Assembly (NCBI GenBank): GCA_945957375.1
Contig: CAMFKX010000018.1
Span: 1-34,744, forward strand
Length of the DNA stretch: 34,744 nucleotides
From: an uncultured Roseiarcus sp.
GTDB taxonomy: Bacteria > Pseudomonadota > Alphaproteobacteria > Rhizobiales > Beijerinckiaceae
Direction of reading: 5' to 3'
The notes beneath the pieces were generated by a model. That model saw only the letters and a program-made list of their open reading frames with translations. It made no database searches and was not told the origin of the DNA. The translations under genes were made by a program, and so were the position numbers. Numbering within the stretch: the stretch's first letter is position 1; each line of letters opens with the position of its first letter. Positions 8,307-16,378 of the stretch are shown here, piece after piece.

Positions 8307-9083
8307 CTAGATCGTGAAGGCCTCGCGGAATCGCTGGAGGGCGAGTTCGTCGTCGCCCGAGGCCCAGGACTCGAGGCCGACCGCGCCGGCGTAGCCGAGC
8401 CGCTCCAGAGCCCGCGCGACGCCGGGATAGTTGATCTCGCCCGTCCCCGGCTCGCAGCGGCCGGGCACGTCAGCGACCTGGATCTCGCCGACGAAGGGCA
8501 GCGCCCGCCGGCAGAGTTCGATCAAATTCCCCTCGCCGATCTGCGCGTGATAGAGGTCGAGATTGAGCCTCAGGCGCGGGTGGTTGATCGACGACACGAG
8601 GGCGAGGGTGTCCTCGGCGCGGCCGAACGGCACGCCCGGATGGTCGACCGGCAGGTTCAAATTTTCCAGCGTGAACACCACGCCTTCCTCGTCGGCCAAC
8701 TCGCACACGCGGCGGAGCGTGTCGCGCGCCTTGAGCCACATGGCTCCGGTGACGACCTCGACCGGGGTGACCGGCAGGCCGCGGTCGCCGAGGCCGGTGC
8801 CGTGCAGGTTGAGGCGCTGGACGCCGAGGCGTTTGCCGACCTGCGCCGTCTCGCGCGCGGTCGCCAGCAGCTCCGCCGCGCCTTCGTCGTCGGTCAGCCG
8901 CCCGCGCAAATAGCCGTTCATGATGGTGAAGTTCGCGCCGGTCCTCTCGAGCTTGGCGAGATCGTGGTCCGGCCAGTTCCATAAGCCCACGCCGAAGCCG
9001 AGTTCCTTCAGACGCGAGGCGCGCCACTCGATCGGCCGGTCGCGCCAGAGCATTTCGGCGCAGGCGGCGAGCTGGAAGGTCAT
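8307..9083 (-). CDS. Hydroxypyruvate isomerase-like TIM-barrel protein
   Basis: A 258-residue member of the xylose-isomerase-like TIM-barrel family (PF01261), of the Hyi/OtnI branch. Characteristic strings are FTLENLN (137-143, E140), LNLDLYHAQIGEG (173-185), VADVPGRCEPGTGEINYP (203-220) and GLESWA (236-241, E238). These match the metal and acid/base residues of hydroxypyruvate or 2-oxo-tetronate isomerases. The open frame extends to 9239, but the ATG at 9083 has a GAGGAGA ribosome site and gives the normal length. It is the last gene of the region B operon. In a polyol/aldose operon the substrate could equally be a ketose or ketose phosphate, so I do not commit to hydroxypyruvate. Confidence 0.85.
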   Translation of the reverse strand: MTFQLAACAEMLWRDRPIEWRASRLKELGFGVGLWNWPDHDLAKLERTGANFTIMNGYLRGRLTDDEGAAELLATARETAQVGKRLGVQRLNLHGTGLGDRGLPVTPVEVVTGAMWLKARDTLRRVCELADEEGVVFTLENLNLPVDHPGVPFGRAEDTLALVSSINHPRLRLNLDLYHAQIGEGNLIELCRRALPFVGEIQVADVPGRCEPGTGEINYPGVARALERLGYAGAVGLESWASGDDELALQRFREAFTI

Positions 9084-9363
9084 CGAGTTCTCCTCTCGAG
9101 TTTCGTGGCGGCGGCGCCGCGAGCGCCGCGCGGGGGGACGCTGCGGCTCAGGCGCGCCGCCAAGCTCGCTCGCCAGCTTCAAAGCGCTCGCCGCCGGCCA
9201 GGTCAGCAGCGCCTTGATCGCGAATCGTGTCTTTGTCATGCGTGACGATAAGCGCGTCCCGGGTCAAGAAATCGCGGCCGTGTGCGGACTTGGCCTCGCC
9301 GTCAGCGCCTCCTGCGGCGGCGCGATAAGTCTTCTCACGGATCGCGCTCTTCAACGCGCGCCA
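9084..9363. other. 280-bp intergenic stretch, no gene supported
   Basis: This gap separates the DUF4432 gene from the TIM-barrel gene in the region B operon. Frames through it give only Arg/Ala-rich translations without family features. The ribosome site of the TIM-barrel gene lies at its left end (about 9090-9096). I see no convincing promoter or terminator, though the length would allow a separate promoter. Confidence 0.5.
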
Positions 9364-10533
9364 TCACGCCGGGCGCGTCCGGTAGAACGGTTCGGGATGG
9401 ATGATCGGCGGGGTCGCCGGGGTGATTGCCGCGATGCGGGCGAGGCAGGCATCGACCGCGGCCTTGTCGGTGAGGAGTTCAAAGCTGACGCGGAAGCGCG
9501 CCTCTCCCCCCGGCTCGAGCTGTTTGAGGCGGCCGGCCGCCCGTTCGACGGGGGGTGGATAGGGATAGTTGGAGCCGGGCTCGAGGCCGGTGACGTAGCC
9601 GTTTCTTTCAGTGTCGGTGTTCTTCCAAAGCGTGAATGTCGGCAATTCCACGACGGGGTAGACCACGGCGAAGCCGAGCGAACCGGCCGCGTTGACGAGC
9701 GCTGCGGCGGTGCGTCCGTCCGGCCCAGCGGCCAGCTCGCAGGCATAGACCATCTCGTTGAAATTGCGCGTCGGCCCGGGATAGCTCCGCCAGTTCGCCA
9801 GGCCGGGCTTGGCCGCGTCGTTGAAGGGCGCGACGCTCAGGAAGGGGGCGACGACTTGCGCCCCTTCCTCAAGCACCGGCCGGCCGATGTTGGTATGGTA
9901 GATGATCTCGTAAGGCCGGGCGTAGTCGCCGCGATTGACCAGCCGGTCCTCGAGCGCGAACCGGGTCTCGCCGGGCGTGATCGCCAGCTCCGTCCAGGTC
10001 TCGAAGTCGATGGCGTTGAACGCCTTCTCGACCAGCAGGCCGCGCACGGCGATGCGATGGGGAGCCTCGCGCGCGATGCGCACCTCGACCGCCGACGCCG
10101 GCGTGTTTCCCGCCCGGCCATGCAGCGTGTAGGCCTTGTCGCCCTCGACCGCCGGATGTCCCGACCATTCGTAACCGCAGCGCACCATCAGCTCGTTGAA
10201 GCCTTCGAGCCATCCGAGCCCGCCGCGCTCGCTCAGGCGCATGAAGGACGGGTGGACGATCTCCTCGACCGGCGAGGCCCAGCCGAACTCGACGCCGTCG
10301 AGGCTCGCCTTGTAGACGCTCATGCCGCGGGTCGGGATCACCGTCACCGTCAGGCGGCCCGCGCGAATCACGATCAGCGCGCTGCCCTGCTGGCGCCCCC
10401 CCGCCAGCGTCCGCTTTGCGATTTCGAACGGCGTCCCCGTCAGGCCCAGTTCGCCCGACGAGACCGACCACTCGGCGAGGTCGATCCCGGCCCGGGCGTC
10501 GGTTAGGGTGAACACGAAGTCGTCTCCGCGCAT
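9364..10533 (-). CDS. DUF4432 family protein, aldose-1-epimerase-like
   Basis: A 389-residue protein of the galactose-mutarotase-like superfamily (DUF4432). Typical features are IPTRGMSVYKASLDGVEFGW after the N-terminal strands, YTLHGRAGNTPAS (His in a position corresponding to mutarotase catalytic His), YEIIYHTNIGRP, and the late NGYVTGLEPGSNYPYP, which resembles the substrate-binding strand with a conserved Glu. The ATG at 10533 was preferred to 10680 because the extra 49 residues are low-complexity and AAGGA precedes this ATG. Family members sit in sugar operons and are thought to act on anomers of sugars or sugar acids; I infer an anomerase role here but no defined substrate. It lies between the FucU mutarotase and the TIM-barrel isomerase genes. 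Confidence 0.82.
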   Translation of the reverse strand: MRGDDFVFTLTDARAGIDLAEWSVSSGELGLTGTPFEIAKRTLAGGRQQGSALIVIRAGRLTVTVIPTRGMSVYKASLDGVEFGWASPVEEIVHPSFMRLSERGGLGWLEGFNELMVRCGYEWSGHPAVEGDKAYTLHGRAGNTPASAVEVRIAREAPHRIAVRGLLVEKAFNAIDFETWTELAITPGETRFALEDRLVNRGDYARPYEIIYHTNIGRPVLEEGAQVVAPFLSVAPFNDAAKPGLANWRSYPGPTRNFNEMVYACELAAGPDGRTAAALVNAAGSLGFAVVYPVVELPTFTLWKNTDTERNGYVTGLEPGSNYPYPPPVERAAGRLKQLEPGGEARFRVSFELLTDKAAVDACLARIAAITPATPPIIHPEPFYRTRPA

Positions 10534-10550
10534 GGTTCCCGGTCCTTCTG

Positions 10551-10616
10551 TGGCGCAAAATCCGGTCGCCCCGGCCACGCGCTCGCGCGCCCGGGGAATC
10601 CCGGCCCTTTGCGCCA
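10551..10616. repeat. Nested inverted repeats between fucU-like and DUF4432 genes
   Basis: An outer pair TGGCGCAAA (10551-10559) and TTTGCGCCA (10608-10616) encloses an inner pair CCCCGG (10569-10574) and CCGGGG (10591-10596). In the polycistronic message these could form a long bulged stem-loop in the 190-bp gap between the two genes, 18 bp before the DUF4432 start. A processing or attenuation element is plausible; no T-run is present. Confidence 0.45.
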
Positions 10617-10723
10617 ACGGCGTCCCGCCCGAGGCGTTCGGGCGCATGCGCCGCCAGTGCCCGACTTCGCATCGCGACACAAGGTCGCCGCGACCGTCGA
10701 CCCTCTGCTGCGCTCGCGGGCCG

Positions 10724-11158
10724 TCAGCCGACCGGGATCACGCCCTTCTTGATGATGATGTTGCCGTATTTCGCGGTTTCGCCGGTGACGACCACCGCGA
10801 ACGCGCTCTTCGTCCGGTCATAGAAGTCGAAGCGCGGGATGAAGGCGGTCGGAGGCGTGCCAGGATGATGGCGCTCGATCACCGCGCGATAGCCGGCGAC
10901 GACGGTCTGGTCGAGCGCGTCGCCCTCGACCGGCGCCATCATGACGACCGGGTCGGCGACGTAAGGGTCGAGCGTCCAGAGCGGCAGGATGCCGTCGAGC
11001 AGCGGCGCGATCCGAACGCCGTCGGCGCGCAGGACGCGGGCGCCGAACGTCTCGCCGGGAAAATGCGCGTCCGCCAGCACCAGTTCGTCGCCGTGCCCCA
11101 TGCGGCTCAACAGCGCCAGCAGATCCGGAGACAGAAGGGGCGAGATTCCACGCAGCAT
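10724..11158 (-). CDS. fucU: RbsD/FucU-family sugar mutarotase (FucU-like)
   Basis: A 144-residue cytoplasmic mutarotase of the RbsD/FucU family, which speeds alpha/beta exchange of pyranoses such as L-fucose or ribose. The N-terminal MLRGISPLLSPDLLALL and MGHGDELVLADAHFP (20-34, H22 the expected catalytic His) are FucU signatures, as is the terminal AKYGNIIIKKGV. The ATG at 11158 is preceded by GGAGGAGG, and the longer frame to 11470 is a shadow of the upstream gene. It starts 23 bp after the PF08013 gene. An aldose mutarotase is unexpected in a pure polyol operon and hints that an aldose (L-fucose, D-galactose or similar) is handled here. Confidence 0.88.
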   Translation of the reverse strand: MLRGISPLLSPDLLALLSRMGHGDELVLADAHFPGETFGARVLRADGVRIAPLLDGILPLWTLDPYVADPVVMMAPVEGDALDQTVVAGYRAVIERHHPGTPPTAFIPRFDFYDRTKSAFAVVVTGETAKYGNIIIKKGVIPVG

Positions 11159-11181
11159 CGTTTCCTCCTCCGCCGCCGGCT

Positions 11182-12453
11182 TCAGCCGCGGCAGGCCTTG
11201 TCGTAAACCATCAGGACGCGCTGGACGGCGGCGATGGCGAGATCCTTCGGCCGGGCGACGAGGGCGCCGTCCGCGACCGCCGGCTGCAGGGCGCCGAGAT
11301 ATTGGCCGATCAGCGGCTCCGGGATGATCCGCTCCCCGAGCCTCGCGAACAGCCGCTCGACCGCGGCTCGCGCCGTCGGGTGGGTCCAGTAGTAGCGGAT
11401 TCGGTCGCTGAAGCTGAAATGACGCTGAAGGCGCAGGGCGTCCGCGCCGCCGTGGTAGTGCCCGCGCCAATGCTCCGGCGCTTCGAGCATCACGGCCTCC
11501 ATGACCGCGGGAAGCGCTTCCTCAATTGGCGCCGGAGACAGAACCTGGGCGATCGCGTCGAGGCCGTAGAGCGCCTCGCGCAGCGCAAAGGTGAGCCAGG
11601 GGCCAACCTTCAGGATCGCGAACCCGTCCCGAACCAGAGCGTCGAGCGCCGCCGCCGGCTGATAGTCGGTGGAATGCGCTTCGAACACGAAGCCCGGCAT
11701 GGCGGAGAGCGACGCGACGAGGGCGCGCGCCTCGTCCGGCCGGTAGGCGACGACATCGTCGTTGCCGAACTCGACCCCGGGCTGGACGACCACGCCGATT
11801 GCGCGGTTGAAGGCGTCTTCCAGGCCCTTCGCCGCAAAGGCCGCCCGGTGCGTCTCCACCGTCCGCAAGGCGGCTTCCGGCCGGGTTACGGCGAGCGTGT
11901 CGAGGGCGTGCAGGGCGCCGCCGGGCGTCGGCACCTCGGTTCCGATGACGTAGACGGGCGCCGGCCCGTCGATCCGCGCGGCCTCCGCGACCTCGGCCAG
12001 CGAGGCCGCGCGCTCGGCCGCGATTGCGTCGGGCGGCGCCGCGCCCTCGCCGGCGCAGCCCATGCTGGTGTCGAGATGCAGCTTGGCGAAGCCGGCGCGG
12101 GCGTAGGCGTCGATCATCGCCCGCGCGCGGCCCATCGCCTCTTCCGCCGGCAGATGCTTCCACGGGTTGGGGCCGAGGTGGTCGCCTCCGAGAACCACAC
12201 GCGACGGGTCGAAGCCGACCCGCGCCGCGATCGTCTCGACGAAGGCGCGGAAGTCCGCCGGCGTCATTCCGGTGTAGCCACCGTCCTGGTTCACCTGGTT
12301 GCAGGTCGCTTCGATCAGGACCCTGCGGCCGTCGCGCGCGCCCTGGAGCAGAGCCGCTTCGATGACCATCGGATGGGCGGTGCAGATCGACGTCACGCCG
12401 GCGGCGCCATCGGTCAGACGCTCGCGCACCAGCGCCGGCGCGGGGCGGGTCAC
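11182..12453 (-). CDS. GatZ/KbaZ-family protein (PF08013), probable D-tagatose 6-phosphate 4-epimerase
   Basis: A 423-residue protein of the family once named as the non-catalytic subunit of tagatose-bisphosphate aldolase. Features include GVTSICTAHPMVIEAAL, IEATCNQVNQDGGYTGM, LGGDHLGPNPWKHLP, KLHLDTSMGC, VIGTEVPTPGG, EAHSTDYQ and LKVGPWLTFALREALYGL. In Agrobacterium a PF08013 member was shown to epimerise D-tagatose 6-phosphate at C4 to D-fructose 6-phosphate. No GatY/KbaY class II aldolase is seen in this window, and a tagatose kinase gene lies directly upstream, which fits the epimerase role. The start is a GTG at 12453 that overlaps the kinase stop codon (GTGA), with GGAG 9 nt upstream. 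A longer frame in this register to 13410 is a shadow of the kinase gene. Confidence 0.87.
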   Translation of the reverse strand: MTRPAPALVRERLTDGAAGVTSICTAHPMVIEAALLQGARDGRRVLIEATCNQVNQDGGYTGMTPADFRAFVETIAARVGFDPSRVVLGGDHLGPNPWKHLPAEEAMGRARAMIDAYARAGFAKLHLDTSMGCAGEGAAPPDAIAAERAASLAEVAEAARIDGPAPVYVIGTEVPTPGGALHALDTLAVTRPEAALRTVETHRAAFAAKGLEDAFNRAIGVVVQPGVEFGNDDVVAYRPDEARALVASLSAMPGFVFEAHSTDYQPAAALDALVRDGFAILKVGPWLTFALREALYGLDAIAQVLSPAPIEEALPAVMEAVMLEAPEHWRGHYHGGADALRLQRHFSFSDRIRYYWTHPTARAAVERLFARLGERIIPEPLIGQYLGALQPAVADGALVARPKDLAIAAVQRVLMVYDKACRG

Positions 12454-13403
12454 GGCGCAGGACTCCGGGAGCGGGCGGCGAGGAAGGCGTCGATCTCCGC
12501 CCGCGTGGCGGCGCCTTCCATCGGTCCCTGCCGGGTAACCGCGAGCGCACCGGCGGCGGCGGCGAAGGCGAGGCCCTCGGCGGGCGGCAGGCCCCTGAGC
12601 CAGCAACTGACGAAGGTCGCGCCGAAGCAATCGCCGGCGCCGGTCGGGTCGACCTCCGCGACCGCGAACCCCGGCTGCGTCAGGCTGGACCCAGCGTCGA
12701 AGTAGGCAGCGCCCTCGGCCCCTTTCTTGTGGATCACGGCACGAACGCCGCCCGCGAGGATTTCGGCGACGGCCTCGCGTTCGTCCTGGGCCCTGGTGAA
12801 CAGGGTCAGTTCCTCCCCGCTCGGCAGGTAGAGATCGCAGCGGCGGAACAACACCTCGCACGCCTCGCGCAGGCCGGGCAGACGCAGCATCTCCGGACGC
12901 AGGTTCGGGTCGAACGAGATGGTGCCGCCGCGCGCCTTGATCGCCTCCGCCGCCTCGAGCACGATGGCGACGATCTGCGGCGAGAACAGCGCGGTTCCCA
13001 TCACGTGCAGGTGGTCGCTGCGGGCGAGGACGGCGCGCGACGCCGCATCGAGCGCGATCCGGCCCGACGCGCTCTGCTTGATGTTGTAGACGAAGGCGCG
13101 CGAACCGTCCGGCCGGTAGCGCACGAAGGCGCTGCCGGTCACCGCCTCGGGGTCGATGCGAATGCCGCTCACGTCCACGCCGTCGCGCCGCAGCCGGTTC
13201 AGGTTGACGCGGCCGAAATCGTCGTCGCCGACGCAGCCGACCATCGCCGCCGGCTGGCCGAAGCGCGCCGCCTGGTCGATGAAGATCGCCGGCGCGCCCG
13301 AGGGGAACGGGCCGATCAGCGTCACCGGCTCGAGGAAGCCGTCGCCCCGGTCGGTGGCCATGATCTCGACCAGTATCTCGCCGATGGTGAGGATCGACTT
13401 CAT
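12450..13403 (-). CDS. PfkB-family sugar kinase, probable D-tagatose 6-kinase
   Basis: A 317-residue ribokinase/PfkB-fold kinase (PF00294). The family signature DPTGAGDCF lies at 252-260 with catalytic D258, and the central FDPNLRPEM (164-172) matches the ketohexose/KDG-kinase branch. It phosphorylates a free sugar in the cytoplasm. Placed between a galactitol/sorbitol dehydrogenase gene and the PF08013 epimerase gene, it corresponds to the Agrobacterium kinase that makes D-tagatose 6-phosphate. It starts 3 bp after the dehydrogenase stop and shares 4 bp with the next gene, so the three are probably translated in a coupled way. Fructose or another ketose remains possible as a substrate. Confidence 0.88.
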   Translation of the reverse strand: MKSILTIGEILVEIMATDRGDGFLEPVTLIGPFPSGAPAIFIDQAARFGQPAAMVGCVGDDDFGRVNLNRLRRDGVDVSGIRIDPEAVTGSAFVRYRPDGSRAFVYNIKQSASGRIALDAASRAVLARSDHLHVMGTALFSPQIVAIVLEAAEAIKARGGTISFDPNLRPEMLRLPGLREACEVLFRRCDLYLPSGEELTLFTRAQDEREAVAEILAGGVRAVIHKKGAEGAAYFDAGSSLTQPGFAVAEVDPTGAGDCFGATFVSCWLRGLPPAEGLAFAAAAGALAVTRQGPMEGAATRAEIDAFLAARSRSPAP

Positions 13404-13406
13404 GGC

Positions 13407-14177
13407 TCAACTCATCCAGTTGCCGCCGTCGATATTATAGGTCTGGGCGACGATATAGTCGGCGTCCTCGCTGGCGAGGAAGGTGGCGAGCCCGCCGATC
13501 TCGTCGGGTCGCGCCATGCGCCCGAAGGGCACGGACAACCCGACCACCCGCTTCTTCTCGCCGAGCGGCAGGTTCTCGTATTTTGCGAACATCGCGTCGA
13601 CGTGCGCCCAGTGCTCGTTGTCGACCACGCCGGGCGCGATCGCATTGACGTTGATGCGATGCTTGATCAGATCGAGGCCGGCGCTCTGGGTGAGGCTGAT
13701 GACCGCGGCCTTCGATGAACAGTAGATGGCGACCAGCGCTTCGCCCCGGCGCCCGGCCTGGGACGCGAAATTGATGATCTTGCCGCCGTGGCCCTGCGCG
13801 ATCATCTGCTTCGCGCCGGCCTGGAGCATGAACAGCAGGCCCTCGACGTTGACGGCGTAGATGCGGCGGTAGCTCTCGCGGGTGATCTCGACGATCGGCG
13901 CCAGGTCGAAGATGCCCGCGTTGTTGACGAGGATGTCGAGGCGGCCGAAATGCGCGACCGTCGCCGCGATGGTCGCGTCGATCGACGCCTGATCGGTGAT
14001 ATCGAGCCGCAGGCCGAGGGCGTTCGGGCCGAGCTTCGCCGCGGCCGCCTTGGCGCCGGCCTCGTTGATGTCGGCGATGACGACCTTCGCGCCTTCCGCG
14101 ACATAACGCTCCGCGATCGCCAGGCCGATGCCGCGCGCGGCGCCCGTGATGATCGCCACCTTGTCCGTGATCTTCAT
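13407..14177 (-). CDS. smoS: Sorbitol/galactitol dehydrogenase (SDR family), SmoS-like
   Basis: A 256-residue classical short-chain dehydrogenase that oxidises a polyol with NAD. The cofactor motif TGAARGIG is at 11-18, NNAG at 85-88, and the catalytic S139, Y152 and K156 are in ASQAGRRGEALVAIYCSSK. The C-terminal half (NAIAPGVV..EHW, YENLPLGEKKR, PFGRM, DADYIVAQTYN-DGGNWMS) is very like the Rhodobacter sphaeroides sorbitol dehydrogenase and Sinorhizobium SmoS as recalled from memory; these enzymes convert sorbitol to fructose and galactitol to D-tagatose. GGAGG precedes the ATG at 14177. The following tagatose-type kinase and epimerase genes favour galactitol to tagatose as the working reaction. 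Confidence 0.92.
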   Translation of the reverse strand: MKITDKVAIITGAARGIGLAIAERYVAEGAKVVIADINEAGAKAAAAKLGPNALGLRLDITDQASIDATIAATVAHFGRLDILVNNAGIFDLAPIVEITRESYRRIYAVNVEGLLFMLQAGAKQMIAQGHGGKIINFASQAGRRGEALVAIYCSSKAAVISLTQSAGLDLIKHRINVNAIAPGVVDNEHWAHVDAMFAKYENLPLGEKKRVVGLSVPFGRMARPDEIGGLATFLASEDADYIVAQTYNIDGGNWMS

Positions 14178-14215
14178 ATGCTAGTCCTCCATCACAAGCG
14201 CACATCGATTGCTTT

Positions 14216-14235
14216 GGACGCGCCGCCCCGCGTCC
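14216..14235. repeat. 7-bp inverted repeat in the reductase-dehydrogenase gap
   Basis: GGACGCG (14216-14222) and CGCGTCC (14229-14235) flank a 6-nt loop in the 100-bp gap between the aldo/keto reductase and dehydrogenase genes. It may fold in the polycistronic mRNA. No T-run is present. Confidence 0.4.
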
Positions 14236-14277
14236 TCTGAACTCTTCGCCCCGACGTCGCTGGGACGCGCCTCCCGA

Positions 14278-15312
14278 TCAGGGCGGCGTGATCGTTCCGT
14301 CCGGATCCCAGAGGTCTTCCCAGCTCTGGCCGTCCTTCCACAGGAAGACCTGGCCCTTGATCAGCCGGCAATTGCGGTCGACGCCGGCGATCGCGCGCAT
14401 TTCATCCTCGCTCAGCGGGTCCTCGACGGCGGCGCGCAGGTTGGCGGCGTAGTTGCGCGGATTGACCGAGAAGGGAATCGGAACCTGTCCGCGCTGCACC
14501 GCCCACTTGATGCAGACGGCGGCGGGATGGACGCCGTGCGCCTCAGCGACATTGAGGATCACCGGATCCTCGAGCGGCGAGGTGTCCTCGGGCGTGCGGT
14601 CGCGCTCGGGGCGCCCCGGCGAACCCAGCGGACAGTAGCCTATCGGCTGAATCCCGTTGTCGACCACGAAGCGGAACAGCTCGGGCTGCTGGAAGTGCGG
14701 GTGAAGCTCCATCTCGTTGGCGGCCGGTTTGATGCGCGCGTCGCGGAGCACGAGGCGGAGCTTGGGCACGGTCATGTTGGACGTGCCGATGTGGCGCACG
14801 AGTCCGCGGTCGACGAGCCGCTCCATTGCGGCCCACGTCCGCATGAAGCGCTCGTGGACGTAGGGCCGGGCGTCGGGACTTCGCGCGCTCACGTCGCAGC
14901 CCGGCGGGTGAAAGTTCGGGAACGGCCAGTGGACGAGGTACAGGTCGAGCCAGTCGAGGCGCAGGTCGCGGAGCGACTGCTCGCAGGATGCGACGACGGC
15001 GTCCGGCTCGTGTCTGTCGTTCCACACCTTCGAGGTGACCCAGAACTCGTCGCGCCGGACGCCGCCGCGAACCACCGCCTCGAGCGCGCCGCCGACGGCC
15101 GCCTCGTTGCCGTACACCGAGGCGCAGTCGAAATGGCGGTAGCCGATCTCCGCCGCCCCCCGCACCGCCGCGGCCACGGCGTCCGCCGGGACGGAATCGG
15201 AGCCGAAGGTGCCGAGCCCAATCGCCGGCATCGCCGTCCCGTCGCTGAGGCGCATTTGCGGAACCGACGCCGGGTCGATCGGCTGGATTCCTGTCTCGCT
15301 GACGATGCCCAT
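14278..15312 (-). CDS. Aldo/keto reductase
   Basis: A 344-residue (beta/alpha)8 NADPH-type oxidoreductase. The catalytic tetrad is visible: Asp and Tyr in YRHFDCASVYGNE, Lys in WVTSKVWN and His in LVHWPFP. The GTSNMTVPKL and later IPFSVNPRN stretches match the cofactor-binding end of the barrel. The frame runs on to 16263 without a stop, but that part is a shadow of the permease gene; the ATG at 15312 (MGIVSETG) follows GGAG by 8 nt. It sits between the transporter genes and the polyol dehydrogenase gene. Related enzymes reduce aldoses to polyols, so it could reduce D-galactose to galactitol for the following dehydrogenase, or act on a different imported sugar. The substrate is inferred. Confidence 0.87.
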   Translation of the reverse strand: MGIVSETGIQPIDPASVPQMRLSDGTAMPAIGLGTFGSDSVPADAVAAAVRGAAEIGYRHFDCASVYGNEAAVGGALEAVVRGGVRRDEFWVTSKVWNDRHEPDAVVASCEQSLRDLRLDWLDLYLVHWPFPNFHPPGCDVSARSPDARPYVHERFMRTWAAMERLVDRGLVRHIGTSNMTVPKLRLVLRDARIKPAANEMELHPHFQQPELFRFVVDNGIQPIGYCPLGSPGRPERDRTPEDTSPLEDPVILNVAEAHGVHPAAVCIKWAVQRGQVPIPFSVNPRNYAANLRAAVEDPLSEDEMRAIAGVDRNCRLIKGQVFLWKDGQSWEDLWDPDGTITPP

Positions 15313-15344
15313 GACTGGTGCTCCGGCTCGGGGCGCCCCGGCGA

Positions 15345-16358
15345 TCAACGCTTCCGGGTGCGCAAGGTGTCGAAGTAAACGACGATGATGATCAGGAAGC
15401 CGGTGATGATCCGCTGCCAGAAGGGGTTGAGATTGAGAAGGTTCGCGCCGTTGTTGATCGTGGTCAGGATGAACGAGCCGATCAGCGGCCCGTGCACGGA
15501 ACCGACCGCGCCGAACAGGCTCGTGCCGCCGATGACCGACGAGGCGATCGCCTGAAGCTCCCAGCCCTCGGCCTGAGTCGGGTTGCCGATGCCGATGCGC
15601 ATGGCGAGCAGGATGCCGACAAAAGCTGCGCAGAAGGCGGAGACGACATAGGCGAGATAGGTAATCGCCGCGACGTTGACGCCGGAGAGGCGCGCGGCCT
15701 CCTTGTTCGAGCCGATCGCAAACAGGTAGCGGCCCCAGCGGCTGTGGTCGAGCAGGATGTAGGCGGGGATCGCGACCACGATCACCATCCAGAACAGCAT
15801 CGGGATCTGGAACCAGGTGCCGTCTGTCCATGGGAAGCCGAGGAAGCTCGCGCGCGAGAACCCGGTGAAGTCGGTGTTGGTGATCGAGATGGTCGATCCG
15901 TTGGTGATCAGGAGGCCGATGCCGCGCAGCGCGTACATCGTGGCGAGCGTCATGATGAAGGGGGGCAGGCCCATCTGCACCACGCCGAAAGCGTGAAAGA
16001 GGCCGATCAGGACGCCGATGGCGAGCGAAATCGTGATCGCGCCCGCGATCGTCGAGGCGAAGCCGAGATCGTGCGTCAGAAGCCAGGCGACCGCCATCGA
16101 GACGAAGCCCGCGACCGCGCCGACCGAAAGGTCGATGCCGCCGGTGATGATGGCGAAGGTTTCGCCGATCGCCAGGATTGCGATCATCGCGCCCTGACGC
16201 AGCAGGTTCGACATGTTGTTCGACGTCCAGAAGGTCGTCGTCTCGAACGAGAGCGCGAGCCACATCACGAGCAGAAGCCCGAGCAGCGTGAGTCCGAGCA
16301 GAACGTCCAGCCGGCGCCCGCGCTGGCCGACCGCAGCGATGGTGGTCTGGTCTGTCAT
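15345..16358 (-). CDS. Sugar ABC transporter permease, RbsC-type (region B)
   Basis: A 337-residue BPD_transp_2 membrane permease. The conserved AIGETFAIITGGIDLSVGAVAG segment follows the second membrane span, and the cytoplasmic loop reads AIGSNKEAARLSGV. The longer frame to 16640 adds only Arg-rich sequence that shadows the ATPase gene, so the ATG at 16358 is chosen; its ribosome site is weak. Unlike region A, only one permease gene is present, so a homodimer is expected. It lies 20 bp after the ATPase gene and 32 bp before the reductase gene. Confidence 0.92.
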   Translation of the reverse strand: MTDQTTIAAVGQRGRRLDVLLGLTLLGLLLVMWLALSFETTTFWTSNNMSNLLRQGAMIAILAIGETFAIITGGIDLSVGAVAGFVSMAVAWLLTHDLGFASTIAGAITISLAIGVLIGLFHAFGVVQMGLPPFIMTLATMYALRGIGLLITNGSTISITNTDFTGFSRASFLGFPWTDGTWFQIPMLFWMVIVVAIPAYILLDHSRWGRYLFAIGSNKEAARLSGVNVAAITYLAYVVSAFCAAFVGILLAMRIGIGNPTQAEGWELQAIASSVIGGTSLFGAVGSVHGPLIGSFILTTINNGANLLNLNPFWQRIITGFLIIIVVYFDTLRTRKR

Positions 16359-16378
16359 GGTGTTGATGCCCCGCGCCT

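Noticed and set aside
9148-9354. 68-codon minus-strand frame in the gap between the DUF4432 and TIM-barrel genes
   Set aside because: No ribosome site, no recognisable domain and composition typical of random GC-rich frames.
12454-13410. N-terminal extension of the PF08013 gene to 13410, which would make a 742-residue fusion
   Set aside because: The extension overlaps the PfkB kinase gene in another frame and has no family features. The GTG at 12453 with GGAG upstream fits the family.
15313-16263. N-terminal extension of the aldo/keto reductase to 16263
   Set aside because: It is a shadow of the permease gene. The ATG at 15312 gives a normal reductase start.
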